NCBI RefSeq assembly: GCF_905171765.1
Contig: NC_053390.1
Location: 509,995,565-510,059,564 of the forward strand
Source of the DNA: Bufo bufo
Taxonomy: Eukaryota; Chordata; Amphibia; Anura; Bufonidae
Length of the DNA: 64,000 nucleotides
Direction: 5' to 3'
Both the position numbers and the translations under genes were made by a program. Shown one piece after another: positions 23,641 through 34,779 of this stretch (its first letter is position 1; every line of letters begins with the position of its first letter). The notes under the pieces are model-generated. The model saw nothing but the letters and a program-made list of their open reading frames with translations. It did not search any database and was not told the origin of the DNA.

Positions 23641-24103
23641 GTGAGTGACTTTTCTGACGCTGACGATTGCAAACTGATTCTGCAAACATCCAAGTGGTCT
23701 GACAATTCATAGTCGTGTGTGACTGTTCAGTGTTTACATGTAATACTTGTAAAATAGCTCGCATACAACTCCTTCATTCGCCTATTAAAAAACTCCAGTA
23801 ATTGCCTGCGAATACACCAATAAAGGTGGCCAAATGCATTATACAGAAGCAGGTGGATAACTGAACTGTTAACAATCAATACACTGACAGCCTACACATG
23901 TTAGCCCTTACAGTCGTACAAACTTAAAAACATTATCTCACAGAGAGAAATTTCAAACAATGATATTTTGTCATTGGTTGGCTAAAATATTGTCTTTTGT
24001 TAAACTTAATACAAGAAATGATAATTTTGGTTAAAATCATCCATTGTTATTGTTTAGTGGAATGTTTTACGTGTGAAAAGTGATAACACAAATGGTAAGG
24101 GTG
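23641..24103. other. unassigned intron
   Basis: Nothing recognised besides a short GT/AT tract starting about 24104. Confidence 0.5.
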
Positions 24104-25611
24104 TGTGTGTGTGTGTATATATATATAACGTAGGGAAAATAGCAGCACTCCAAGGTGCCAGGTGCAAAATCCTTGTAGGACTTCGGACTAGAATAATCCA
24201 CAATCGATAGAAAAAGTAGGTAACAACGCAGCACTCCGGTCTTCAGTGAAGAAAATCTTTACGCAATGCAACGTTTCAGCTCATCTCTATGGAGCCTTTG
24301 TCAAGTAGTGATAACAGTGCTCACAACGAGCGTATATATAGGGGTGGTACTCAAATACATATCATTATCTCCACAGTTGTAACGGCACTCACCGCATCTT
24401 CGGCTGTTCACTGCGCATGACAGGGTAACTCATAGTGGTGAGACTCGCTACCTCAAAGTCATCCTTTACCTATAACAGTGCGGGTCGTGACAATATGTAA
24501 AACAATGGGAAAGATAAAATAAAGACCAGGCGATTCAGTAGCAGGTAATTACCTGAATTATAGTATTACTAATAAGGCGAGGGATGTCTATAAATGGGAA
24601 CCCAAACCCCAGCAACAACTGGAGGTCGCATCCCCTCATAATTGTGGATCGGAGTCCATCGGCATTATTCATGTCGACACAGCCATCACATGTGGGATTA
24701 TTATGGGTGAGCGCATCGTGATTTTTAACTTGGCACAGTTATGCACTTTATTAGCACAGGTGCACTTTATGATTTGTGTAGCAGCATCAATGAATCACAA
24801 TTATGAATTTTGAGGAATATAATATATTATGTACATTGAAATCACATTTTTTATACATCATGTTTGACTACTAATCCTGATCTTGTAACTATGTAAGGGT
24901 ACTTTCACACTAGCGTTTTTCTTTTCCGGCACTGAGTTCCGTCCTAGAGGTTCAATACCGGAAAAGAACTGATCAGTTTTATCCCCATACATTCTGAATG
25001 GAGAGAAATACGTTCAGGATGCATCAGGATGTTCAGTCTTTTTGCCTTTTCAGGACAGAGAAAATACAGCATGCTGCGGGTTTCTTTGTCCAAAATTCCC
25101 GGAACACTTGCCGCATTTTTTTCCCATTGAAATGCATTAATGCCGGATCCAGCCCAGAGTGTTCCGGCAAAACGGATCCGTTGCAGACCGCAAAAAATGT
25201 GAAAAAAAAAAAAGCCAGATCTGTTTTTCCGGATGACACCGGAGAGACAGATCCGGCATTTCAATGCATTTGTTAGACGGATCGGGATCCCATCAGTGTG
25301 CATACATTCTGCTGGAATCCTCTGCCGCAAATGTGAAAGTACCCTAATGCACTTTATCCTGATTCACATTGTTTTTATTAAAAAAAAAATTATTTTGAAA
25401 TCATGTTTATTGATTGATTGGAGATAATGATATGTATTTGAGTACCACCCCTATATATACGCTGGTTGTGAGCACTGTTATCAGTGCTTGACAAAGGCTC
25501 CATAGAGATGAGCTGAAACGTTGCATTAAGTTTAATAAAAGATACACTTTTCTTCACTGAAGACCGGAGTGCTGCCTTGTTATCTACTTTGTGTGTGTGT
25601 GTGTATATATA
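24104..25611. mobile_element. microsatellite-flanked foldback with GCAGCACTCC end
   Basis: A GTGTGT-ATATAT tract (24104-24127) precedes the left arm: AGCAGCACTCC at about 24141, then AACGTTTCAGCTCATC and GGGGTGGTACTCAAATACAT. The right arm (25410-25600) repeats these inverted, ends GGAGTGCTGC, then GTGTGT-ATAT again. The 1-kb centre holds a family A MITE. Class unknown. Each arm carries the hairpin motif described in the findings. Confidence 0.7.
24897..25344. mobile_element. Harbinger-like MITE, family A copy 3 (GGGTAC subfamily)
   Basis: GGGTACTTTCACACTAGCG and ATGTGAAAGTACCC, with TAA on each side (24894-24896, 25345-25347). Shares CTTTTCCGGYA and GGATCC-rich arms with copies at 36874 and 51518. 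Confidence 0.8.
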
Positions 25612-26640
25612 CACTCACCTAAAAAAATATTAGGAACACCTGTTCTATTTCTCATTAATGCAATTATCTAGTCAACCAATAACATGGCAGTTGCTTCAAT
25701 GCATTTAGGGGTGTGCTTCTGGTCAAGACAATCTCCTGAACTCCAAACTGAATGTCAGAATGGGAAAGAAAGGTGATTTAAGCAATTTAGAGCGTGGCAT
25801 GGTTGTTGGTGCCAGACGGGCCGGTCTGAGTATTTCACAATCTGCTCAGTTACTGGGATTTTCATGCACAACCATTTCTAGGGTTTACAAAGAATGGTGT
25901 GAAAAGGGAAAAACATCCAGTATGCGGCAGTCCTGTGGGCAAAAATGCCTTGTGGATGCTAGGGGTCAGAGGAGAATGGGCCGACTGATTCAAGCTGATA
26001 GAAGAGCAACGTTGACTGAAATAACCACTCGTTACAACCGAGGTATGCAGCAAAGCATTTGTGAAGCCACAACACGCACAACCTTGAGGCGGATGGGCTA
26101 CAACAGCAGAAGACCCCACCGGGTACCACTCATCTCCACTACAAATAGGAAAAAGAGGCTACAATTTGCACGAGCTCACCAAAATTGGACTGTTGAAGAC
26201 TGGAAAAATGTTGCCTGGTCTGATGAGTCTCGATTTCTGTTGAGACATTCAAATGGTAGAGTCCGAATTTGGCGTAAACAGAATGAGAACATGTATCCAT
26301 CCTCTGATGGCTACTTCCAGCAGGATAATGCACCATGTCACAAAGCTTGAATCATTTCAAATTGGTTTCTTGAACATGACAATGAGTTCACTGTACTAAA
26401 ATGGCCCCCACAGTCACCAGATCTCAACCCAATAGAGCATCTTTGGGATGTGGTGGAACGGGAGCTTCGTGCCCTGGATGTGCATCCCTCAAATCTCCAT
26501 CAACTGCAAGATGCTATCCTATCAATATGGGCCAACATTTCTAAAGAATGCTATCAGCACCTTGTTGAATCAATGCCACGTAGAATTAAGAAAAAATGGC
26601 AGCACAGACAATAGCAATGAGTTGGTGCAATGCCATATGG
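25612..26640 (+). mobile_element. Tc1-type DNA transposon, right end lost
   Basis: The left terminus CACTCACCTAAA follows a TA and continues AATATTAGGAACACCTG, a familiar Tc1-type end in fish and frogs. The transposase remnant follows at 25760. After the transposase stop the text runs about 20 bases and then becomes the GGGCAGCACTCC minisatellite, so the right inverted repeat is missing. Confidence 0.85.
25760..26614 (+). pseudogene. Tc1-type transposase, internally deleted, one stop
   Basis: Tc1/mariner transposases cut and paste DNA at TA through a DDE/D catalytic triad. The N-terminus holds the paired-like helix-turn-helix (LERGMVVGARRAGLSISQSA, then TISRVYKEW). VAWSDESRF carries the first catalytic aspartate, QQDNAPCHKA the second, SPDLNPIEHLW the third acidic site. 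Between NENMYPSS and DGYFQQDN about 60 residues of the family's central domain are missing in frame, consistent with deletion between two similar M-x-PS codon runs. A TGA after CHKA (26348-26350) interrupts the frame, but the frame then continues open to KKKWQHRQ and a stop at 26614. Frame length is 284 codons against roughly 340 in intact relatives. Not functional. Confidence 0.9.
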
Positions 26641-26654
26641 GAATAAGCAATTAC

Positions 26655-26746
26655 CCAATACATAAAATACAAAAAAGGGCAGCACTCCATAGTAAAATAT
26701 ATATATATAATACAAAAAAGGGCAGCACTCCATAGTAAAAATATAT
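26655..26746. repeat. short tandem GGGCAGCACTCC unit beside (AT)n
   Basis: ACAAAAAAGGGCAGCACTCC then ATAGTAAAATATATA repeats twice (26669, 26711). Further copies, some inverted, lie at 28351-28540. The hAT element at 26747 is inserted within this array. Confidence 0.75.
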
Positions 26747-26888
26747 TAGGGCTGCACGATATGGGAATTTTGTGCGATTGCGATTAGGGCCCTAAAAATG
26801 GCGATAACGATATGCGATGCAATATTTTAAGGGAATTGTGCTAGAGGTCTATTTGCTTGGATTTTCCCATATGAGCCGCTGACGCGGC

Positions 26889-27795
26889 TGGGTATGACAT
26901 AGTTATGGGGGATCTGTGGATGATGCACTGTTATGGGGGATCTGTGGATGATGCACTGTTATGGGGGATCTGTGGATGATGCACTGTTATGGGGGATCTG
27001 TGGATGATGCACTGTTATGGGGGGTCTGTGGATGGCACTGTTGTGGGGATCTGTGGGTGACACTGTTGTGGGGATCTGTGGGTGACACTGTTGTGGGGGA
27101 CCTGTGGATGACACTGTTGTGGGGGACCTGTGGATGACGCTGTTATGTGGGGGATCTGTGGAGGACGCTGTTATGTGGGGGATCTGTGGAGGACGCTGTT
27201 ATGTGGGGGATCTGTGGAGGACGCTGTTATGTGGGGGATCTGTGGAGGACGCTGTTATGTGGGGGATCTGTGGAGGACGCTGTTATGTGGGGGATCTGTG
27301 GAGGACGCTGTTATGTGGGGGATCTGTGGAGGACGCTGTTATGTGGGGGATCTGTGGAGGACGCAGTTATGTGGGGGATCTGTGGAGGACGCAGTTATGT
27401 GGGGGATCTGTGGAGGACGCAGTTATGTGGGGGATCTGTGGAGGACGCTGTTATGTGGGGGATCTGTGGAGGACGCTGTTATGTGGGGGATCTGTGGAGG
27501 ACGCTGTTATGTGGGGGACGCTGTTGTGGGGGATCTGTGGAGGACGCCGTTGTGGGGGATCTGTGGAGGACGCTGTTATGTGGGGGATCTGTGGAGGACG
27601 CTGTTATGTGGGGGATCTGTGGAGGACGCTGTTGTGGGGGACGCTGTTGTGGGGGATCTGTGGAGGACGCTGTTGTGGGGGACGCTGTTGTGGGGGATCT
27701 GTGGAGGACGCTGTTGTGGGGGAACTGTGGAGGACACTGTTGTGGGGGATCTGTGGAGGACGCCGTTGTGGGGGACACTGTTGTGGGGGATGTGT
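26889..27795. repeat. 28-bp minisatellite, about 30 units
   Basis: Unit TGTGGAGGACGCTGTTATGT then GGGGGATC, with edge variants TGTGGATGATGCACTGTTAT. Shortened units lacking TAT or GATC appear from 27500 on. Since 28 is not a multiple of 3, all three plus-strand frames read through the same peptide cycle, producing 220-255 codon frames that are artefacts. Confidence 0.93.
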
Positions 27796-27904
27796 GCTAT
27801 GACACATAGGGCCATGAGGGGGGCCAGCATAAGACACACACATAGCATCTTATGCTGGTCCCCCTCTTGGCCCTATGTGTCCCCTCATGTGTCCTAAACT
27901 GCGC

Positions 27905-28230
27905 ACATAACTGGCTTTGTGTAAAGTATTTTACTACTGTCTGAAACAATCTCTCTCCTATTGATAAAATGGCCAGCCTCTGTACTCACTCTCACTATGA
28001 ATGCACTGCAGCGAGCGGGCCGCCCGGCGCGTGACTGACGTCACTTAGTCACGCTCCTCCCACTTAATTCAGGAAGCAGGAGCGTGACTAAGTGTCGTCA
28101 GTCACGCACCGGCCCGCTCGCTGCAGTGCATTCATAGTGAAAGTGAGTACAGAGGCTGGCCATTTTATCAATAGGAGAGAGCTTGTTTCAGACAGTAGTA
28201 AAATACTTTACACACAAAGCCCGTTGTGTG
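27905..28230. repeat. 320-bp palindrome inside the hAT element
   Basis: GTAAAGTATTTTACTACTGT to AGCGAGCGGGCC is mirrored by GGCCCGCTCGCTGCAGTGCA to TAGTAAAATACTTTACAC. The centre near 28065 is CCCACTTAATTCAGGAAG. Arms hold TGACGTCA (28035) and a mutated partner. Confidence 0.88.
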
Positions 28231-28340
28231 CGGGGCCCCTTCATATATAATCGGAGCATTTTCGGGTCGGCCAAATCACCATATCGCATTTGGCGATTAT
28301 CGCGATTTGATTATTTTTTTCGATATATCGTGCAGCCCTA

Positions 28341-28466
28341 ATATATATATTACAAAAAAGGGCAGCACGCCATAGTAAAATATATATATAATACAAAAAA
28401 GGGCAGCACTGCATAGTAAAAATAAATATTTTAATATATTTTACTGTGGAGTGCTGCCCTTTTTTG

Positions 28467-28508
<42 letters not shown>

Positions 28509-28540
28509 TTTTTTACTATGGAATGCTGTCCTTTTTTGTA

Positions 28541-28603
<63 letters not shown>

Positions 28604-28612
28604 GTGTGTGTA
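28341..28612. repeat. (AT)n tracts with inverted GCAGCACTCC copies
   Basis: AT runs at about 28474-28504 and 28543-28601. Units ACAAAAAAGGGCAGCAC at 28351 and 28395, and inverted GTGCTGCCCTTTTTTGTA at 28451, with a diverged copy GAATGCTGTCCTTTTTTGTA at 28520. Confidence 0.85.
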
Positions 28613-29407
28613 ATTAGCGCTATAACTGTAGGCAAAATGGGGTCAAATGCAATCTGACAGTGACATAAGTCTATTTCCTACATGGCTTTGCCTGTTATTT
28701 TGTTGCACAGATTAAACGTTATGGGAGATATTTATCAAACTCATGTAAAGGAAAACTGACTTAGTTGCCCATAGCAACCAATCAGATTCCACCTCTTATT
28801 TTTCATCATTAGACGGTGGTCAGGTTAACCCCTCCAGGACTGGGCCATTTTCCGTTTTTTGTTTTTTTCCCCTTCCCTTGTTTTTTACTCCCAGCCTTCC
28901 CAGAGCCATAACTTTTTATAATTTTTTTTTTTTCATTCACATATAAGGGCTTGCTTTTTTGCAGGGAAAGTTGTGCTTTCTAATGGCACCATTTTTAATG
29001 ATTTTTTTTTTTTTTTTAAATGGGTACAATTATTTAAAAAAGCACAATTCCGCCACAGTTTATGGATTTTGTTTTTACGTTTGCTATGCAGTAAAATTGA
29101 CCTGTTATCTTCATTCTCTGGGTTAGTATAACTGCAGTGATACCACTTTTATATAGTTTTTCTTGTGTTTTTTTTTCAATCAAATAGTTTTTATTGTTCA
29201 AATAAAGTTGGCATATCACAAGACAATTTGCGTCACAATTTTTCTGATATTTTCTCCCCTCCACAACTCAAATACACAGAATTGTATAAAACATTATCAT
29301 ATGTCCATATATTTGATATATCTTCCACAGTCATTGTACATAATGAATATACCAAGATAAAGACAAAACATTTACAGAGTTATTTGACTGTTAAAACCCC
29401 AACACCT

Positions 29408-29453
29408 CCCCCCCCCCCCCCCCCAACTGCCAACCCCCCCCCCCCCCCCCCCA
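29408..29453 (-). repeat. paired C/G homopolymers in the LINE 3' region
   Basis: Runs of about 16 and 18 C on plus (G on the LINE strand) lie within 75 bases after the ORF2 stop. A third run of about 18 sits at 33312-33329, in the ORF1-ORF2 spacer. Confidence 0.85.
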
Positions 29454-29481
29454 AATCAGAGCATGAATTTTCTAGACCTTT

Positions 29482-32400
29482 TTATATTACCACATGAGTG
29501 TGAGACAACCATTCATTCCACAACTTTTCAAACTTCTGAGGACATCCTCTCCTAACAAACACTCCCCTCTCTAAAATCACAAAATCATCCACAGTTGGCG
29601 GACTCCCCTGGATCCACCTAAAAGCAATCAGCTTCCTGGCCACATACAATAGTCTCCCAACTGCCACCTTGACCGCCTCTCCCCCACCAATCTCCTTCAC
29701 ATATCCCAGCACACATATCTTTGGGTCCTTCTGCACCCTCAACTCCAGGTTACGATTAATCAAAGTCAACACCTCATCCCAAAATCTACTTAGCACTGGA
29801 CAAGACCAAAGCATATGAAACAGATCTGCACCTTCCGCCATACATTTTGGACAATTGTCATCAGTTCTAATCCCAATTTTCCGTAAAAACACTGGAGTTT
29901 TGTAGACTCTGTGGATGATAAACAGTTGAGACAGCTTGCCCTGTTCACTTACAGACACTCTCGGGACTGCCTCCAATATATCTTCCCACTGTTCCTTAGG
30001 GATGTCCCCCAGGTCCTTTTCCCATTTTCTCATCCTTGTAAGAGGGAAATCTATCAAAAATTTGTCTAAAAGCAGAGTATACACCTGTGATATCAAACCT
30101 CTCTTTCCTCCAGCTGGGAGAACCAGTTTATGGACCACATCCATTTTTGCAATAATGCATCCCTTCCTTATCGTGACATCATAGGCGTGTCTCAGTTGCA
30201 GGTATTGATAGAACCATACTTTAGGAATGTTGAATTCCTGCTGTAGATCTTGAAATGATTTAAATACATTAGTCTCGATCAATTGACCTATCCTCATTAC
30301 TCCATGGGATTCCCAATTCCGGACTCCTGATAGAGAAATGAACTCTGGCATCAAGTTATTGTTCCATATTGGGTAAAGCTCTCCTACCCCACCAACTCCC
30401 CTAATCAATTTCACCTTTGCCCACACTTTTTTCATAAGCTCTATAAGCGTCACTTTCTCTCTCCCCCCATGCATCCCTGCACCTTCCAGAATACCCATAA
30501 GATCCCTACTACCCAACCAGTGTTGCAGTATCTTCCCCGTCACATCTGGTAGCTGAAATTCCATCCAACCCTTAAAATGTTGACACTGAGAGGCTAAGAA
30601 ATAAATCCAGGCGTTAGGGACAGCCAAGCCACCTTCAGACTTGGGATATTGCAGCGTCTCCAGCTTAATCCTAGCTTGACCATATTTCCAGATAAGATCT
30701 CTAAATATCGAATGTATTTTCCTAAATCTCTCAACTGGGATCCATACAGGGGCATTATTCAATATGTATAGTAACTGAGGCATCATTACCATTTTTAGGA
30801 GATTCACTCTGCCCACCACCGACAAAAAGAGTCTACCCCATGTCCTTGCCTTCAGCCTAAAGGTATTTAGCAAAGGAGTTAAATTAAGCTCTTCAAAATC
30901 TAGCAGTCTAGGTGTTATATATAACCCCAGATATTTAAACTTGCCCACCCAGGGAATCAAACTATCTTCCTGCACACCAGAGAGTGCCTGTCCGTCTACC
31001 GGCATCAAGGCAGACTTCTGCCAATTTATCCGAAGCCCAGAGAAGCCACCAAATTTATCTATTAAAGCCATGGCCGCATCCAGAGAGCCCCCAGTGTCAC
31101 CCAGGAACAACAGTGTCATCAGCATACATTGCCACTTTATTTTGCGTCTCACCATATCTAAACCCCACAATATGAGGTGACAGGCGGATAAGGGCTGCAA
31201 GTGGTTCAATTGCTAACGCAAACAACAAGGGTGACAATGGGCACCCCTGTCTGGTGCCTCTGGCCAAAGAGAAGCTATCTGACAGCCCCCCATTAGCTCT
31301 GATCCGTGCCTTTGGGCTTGAATACAACACTTTCACCCACTGAATAAATCGAGTACCAAAGCCCATGACTCTCAATGTTTCCCATAGGTAGTTCCATTCA
31401 ACACTGTCGAACGCCTTGGCGGCGTCTAACGCAAGTAAGGCCCTATCTCCTCCATTATCTGCTGGAATATTCAGACTGGCATATACTCTACGGATATTTA
31501 TAGCAGTCGATTTCCCAGGCATAAAGCCCGTTTGATCCGGGTGCACTATAGTTAGTATTACCCTGGACTGCCTGTTCGCCAACACCTTCGTCATGAGCTT
31601 CACATCTGCTGTTAATAGCGAAATTGGTCTATAAGAATCAGGAACTTTGGGATCTTTCCCAGGCTTAGGAATAACTACTATGATAGCCTCCTGCATAGAA
31701 TGTGGTAGCGAACCCGTCTCCAGAGAATATTCAAGAACCTTAAGTAATTCAGGAAGAAGTATCCCTTGCAACTTTTTATACACCTCCACTGGTATACCGT
31801 CTGCCCCCGGCGCCTTACCATTCGCCATCCCCCCAAGAGCTACCTCTAACTCCTCCAGCGTGATCGGCTCTTCCAGTCTCTCTCTATCCTCCTCTGATAA
31901 CACTGATAGCTGAGCCTCAGCCAGAAAGGCGGACAAGGCCTCCTCCGAGCTAGACGCCTTGGAAGCATAGAGAGAGACATAAAAACCTTTTAGAATATCT
32001 AATATCCCTTTTGTATCCTGGCTACTATACCCATTACCATCCATTAGCTCTTGTATACAAGATGAACCCCTCTGTGCCTGAGAAACCACTGAGAGCAGAT
32101 GCCCAACTTTCTCTCCCTCCTCAAAAGATCTTTGGCGGTAAAAACTACGTTACCTCTCTGCAGCCTGTAGTAGGTGACACCTCAGTTGTTCCTGAGCTAC
32201 CTCCAGCGCCTCACTATTAGCCATGGTGGGGATTCTACCAAACTCCCTTTCAGCCTCTGTTACTTGTACATGAGCTTTAACATCTGCCTCTCTGGATTTA
32301 GATTTATGCTTACTTATTTCTTTGATCAGTACCCCTCTCAGAAACGCTTTCATGGCATCCCAAACCCCGTGAATTGAAGCCGTCCCTCCATTAATAGAAA

Positions 32401-33217
32401 AGTACTCCCTGACCTCCAGAGTAATCTCAGACAAATCACCAAGTACATTCAACCAATGCGGGTTACATTTCCACAACCTCGGTCCCTGCCTAAGCACGCC
32501 CAGGCACAAATCAACCTGCACCAGGGAATGGTCAGACAACGACCGAGGGTGATAAACAACATCTCTTATCAGTGGTAGCATAACATCATTAACCAAAGCC
32601 AGATCTATGCGTGATAATGAATGATGCGTAGCAGATCTACATGAAAACACCCGCTTATCCGGGTTGCGCAGCCTCCAAACATCAAGTAAACCAGTTTCCC
32701 TCATAATATTCTTTAGAGCCACACTCCCCGGTGATCCACTGGCACCTTCTACCCGACATCTATCTATGGAGTCATTCAATGTACAATTGAAGTCCCCCAC
32801 TAGCAGCCACGGCAGTCCAGGGAAGTCCGCCACAAAGGTCATAATATCCCTTATTAAAGGGGAAGCAAAAGGTGGAGGCACATACACTGACACCAACACC
32901 ACCGGGATCCCATCAATCTTGCACACTACACACACATACCTGCCCTCAGCATCCACACATTGCTTCAGATGTTCGTACCTTATACTTTTATGCACAATCA
33001 TACTTACGCCCCTGGAGTGAGAGGAATGGATTGCATGTACCACATGTCCTACCCAGTTCTTGTTCAGCCACTGCACATTATCATTGGACAAATGCGTTTC
33101 CTGCAAGCAGCAGATAGCTGGCTGAAACCGACCCAAATATTGAAATATACATTGTCGTTTTCGTGCATCAGCCATTCCCCTCACATTCCAGCTCAACACT
33201 TTAATCACCTGTGTCAT
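29482..33217 (-). pseudogene. LINE ORF2 endonuclease-reverse transcriptase, two lesions
   Basis: ORF2 nicks target DNA and primes reverse transcription on it. The APE-type endonuclease (33217 to about 32500) has SWNVRGM, LQETHL, VGDFNCTLN, SRIDLAL and SDHSLVQVDL, the expected catalytic set. The RT region (32089-31097) has PGADGIPVEVYK, RPISLL, LDAAKAFDSVEW, GTRQGCPLSPLL and YADD. The C-terminus (to 29482) ends with the CPKCMAEGADLFHMLWSCP cluster and a tryptophan-rich tail. Two breaks are visible: an in-frame TAA at 32150-32152, beyond which the same frame stays open, and a one-base shift within a few codons after YADD (about 31105-31120). All catalytic motifs are present, so decay is slight. 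About 1,245 codons in total. Confidence 0.9.
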
Positions 33218-33654
33218 GATGAAAGATTACGGCATGTTTGAATCTCACACCCCATACTAATGTCACTCTCTCATAATTCACGCCCCTCACCCATCTCTGA
33301 CCTGTCACCCTCCCCCCCCCCCCCCCCCCGTCCCTCCCCCTCCCCAGTAATCAGGCTACTTTGAAAAGTAACCCCAACCCCCCCTCCCAAACATCCAACT
33401 CTAACTCAGGGCAATCTGTAAGCACCATGCCCAATGCTAAACAAAAATCACTTCTGATTCCAACACTCTCCCTCAGGTAGAGAATCCTCTCCACAACTGG
33501 GAAATACATTTCTTATCCCAACTTCCTACTCCTGCATCAGGATCTACCGTGTGGTAGCAACACTCAATACACTTTATAACTGGTATAACATTAAAGTGAC
33601 ATTAGGGTGCAATCCTATGCATATAAAGTGAACACAAACTGCAAACTGTTTCCT

Positions 33655-34779
33655 TCAAGTGTCCAGGGCCCCACTTCTCAGTTGTCGCTCGTGAACGTCC
33701 AGCCACTGTGTTGCTTCTTCCGGGTCCTCAAAGAATCTGGTGGAACCCAATGCCACCACTCGCAATCTAGCCGGGAACAACATGGCGTACGGAACTTGTA
33801 GCACTCTGAGCCTTTTCTTTATATCTATAAATCTACTCCTCCTCCGCTGCACCTCATTGGAATAATCCGGAAAAATGGACACTCTGACCCCATTCATGAC
33901 CATCTCATCATTGTCCCTTGACTGGCGTAGGATAGTGTCCCGATCTTTAAAGTGTAAAATCTTCGCCAGTATGGGGCGAGGAGGCCTGCCTGGTGGGAGC
34001 GGCCGCGAAGGGACTCTGTGCGCCCGCTCAACCGCGTACAGGGAAGATAGGCCCTTCTCATGGAATAACTGGTGCAACCATTTCTCCACAAACTCTGTAT
34101 CATTGGCCCCTTCTGTTTTTTCTGGCATTCCAACAATTCGCAGATTATTTCTCCGCGATCTGTTCTCTAAATCATCCGCTTTGGCGTATAAGGCAGCTAT
34201 ATCTTTCCCATTCGTTTTTGACGCCATTTGCAGAGGTTGAATAACGTCTTCCAGTGAGGACACCCTCTTTTCCAAATCTGAAGTGCGCTCAGAAATCTTG
34301 TGCAGGTCGTGCCTGATTATGGACACATCTGATCTCAGACTGCCAACTTGTACTGCTAGCACTTTAAGGGTACTGTTGCAGCTTGCCACCGCCACCATTA
34401 TATCTTTCAGTGTGGGCTCCCTTGTAGAATCAACCCGCAGGTCTCCTGGAACTATTGCAGGGACTGCAGATTTGAGCACCGGCTGACCGGAAAAAACCGG
34501 GTCCTCACCGTCCATGTATCCGTCCTCCTGATCAGTGGAGGTAGGTATATCATTCCCTTTATCGCTGGCCGAATCGCCCACTCCACCGTCCAGTCTGGCA
34601 TATTTACTGAGTTTAGCAGCCGCGCTCTGGCTCACCGTCTCCTGCAGCGCCGACCCCTCTCCACTTCCGGCGCCATCTTGGCCTTTCTCCATGCGGTCTT
34701 GTTTCGCCAGTTTGGACGATTTCCTCGGCATTTTCAGGCTCCCGATTTTGTCACTGCAATCACCGGACACCTTCCTCAC
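33655..34779 (-). CDS. LINE ORF1 protein (374 aa), apparently intact
   Basis: ORF1 proteins of L1-type elements bind their own RNA as coiled-coil trimers and act as chaperones in the retrotransposition particle. Visible here: a charged, low-complexity N-terminus (residues 1-110); a long heptad-rich coiled coil at about 120-200 (VQVGSLRSDVSIIRHDLHKI, then SDLEKRVSSLEDVI); and an RRM opening ENRSRRNNLRIVGMPE at about 208, with a basic C-terminal domain after it. No stop interrupts it. A downstream methionine (KMPRKSSK, residue 17) is an equally good start. Family: L1/Tx1 group rather than CR1 or L2, from the RSRRNNLRI signature. Confidence 0.85.
   Translation of the reverse strand: MRKVSGDCSDKIGSLKMPRKSSKLAKQDRMEKGQDGAGSGEGSALQETVSQSAAAKLSKYARLDGGVGDSASDKGNDIPTSTDQEDGYMDGEDPVFSGQPVLKSAVPAIVPGDLRVDSTREPTLKDIMVAVASCNSTLKVLAVQVGSLRSDVSIIRHDLHKISERTSDLEKRVSSLEDVIQPLQMASKTNGKDIAALYAKADDLENRSRRNNLRIVGMPEKTEGANDTEFVEKWLHQLFHEKGLSSLYAVERAHRVPSRPLPPGRPPRPILAKILHFKDRDTILRQSRDNDEMVMNGVRVSIFPDYSNEVQRRRSRFIDIKKRLRVLQVPYAMLFPARLRVVALGSTRFFEDPEEATQWLDVHERQLRSGALDT

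Larger units (their letters stand above)
26747..28340. mobile_element. non-autonomous hAT element with internal minisatellite
   Basis: Ends TAGGGCTGCACGATATGGG and CGATATATCGTGCAGCCCTA are a well-known hAT terminus. Sub-terminal GCGATTGCGATT and AAATCGCGATAATCGCC-like repeats are inverted. Flanks are AAATATAT and ATATATAT, so an 8-bp duplication is likely but masked by the AT tract. Contains a 28-bp minisatellite and a 320-bp palindrome; no transposase. Confidence 0.85.

Noticed and set aside
27104..27897. Frames of 220-255 codons, cysteine, glycine and tryptophan rich
   Set aside because: All three forward frames give the same peptide cycle because of the 28-bp minisatellite; the minus-strand proline-rich frames are its complement.
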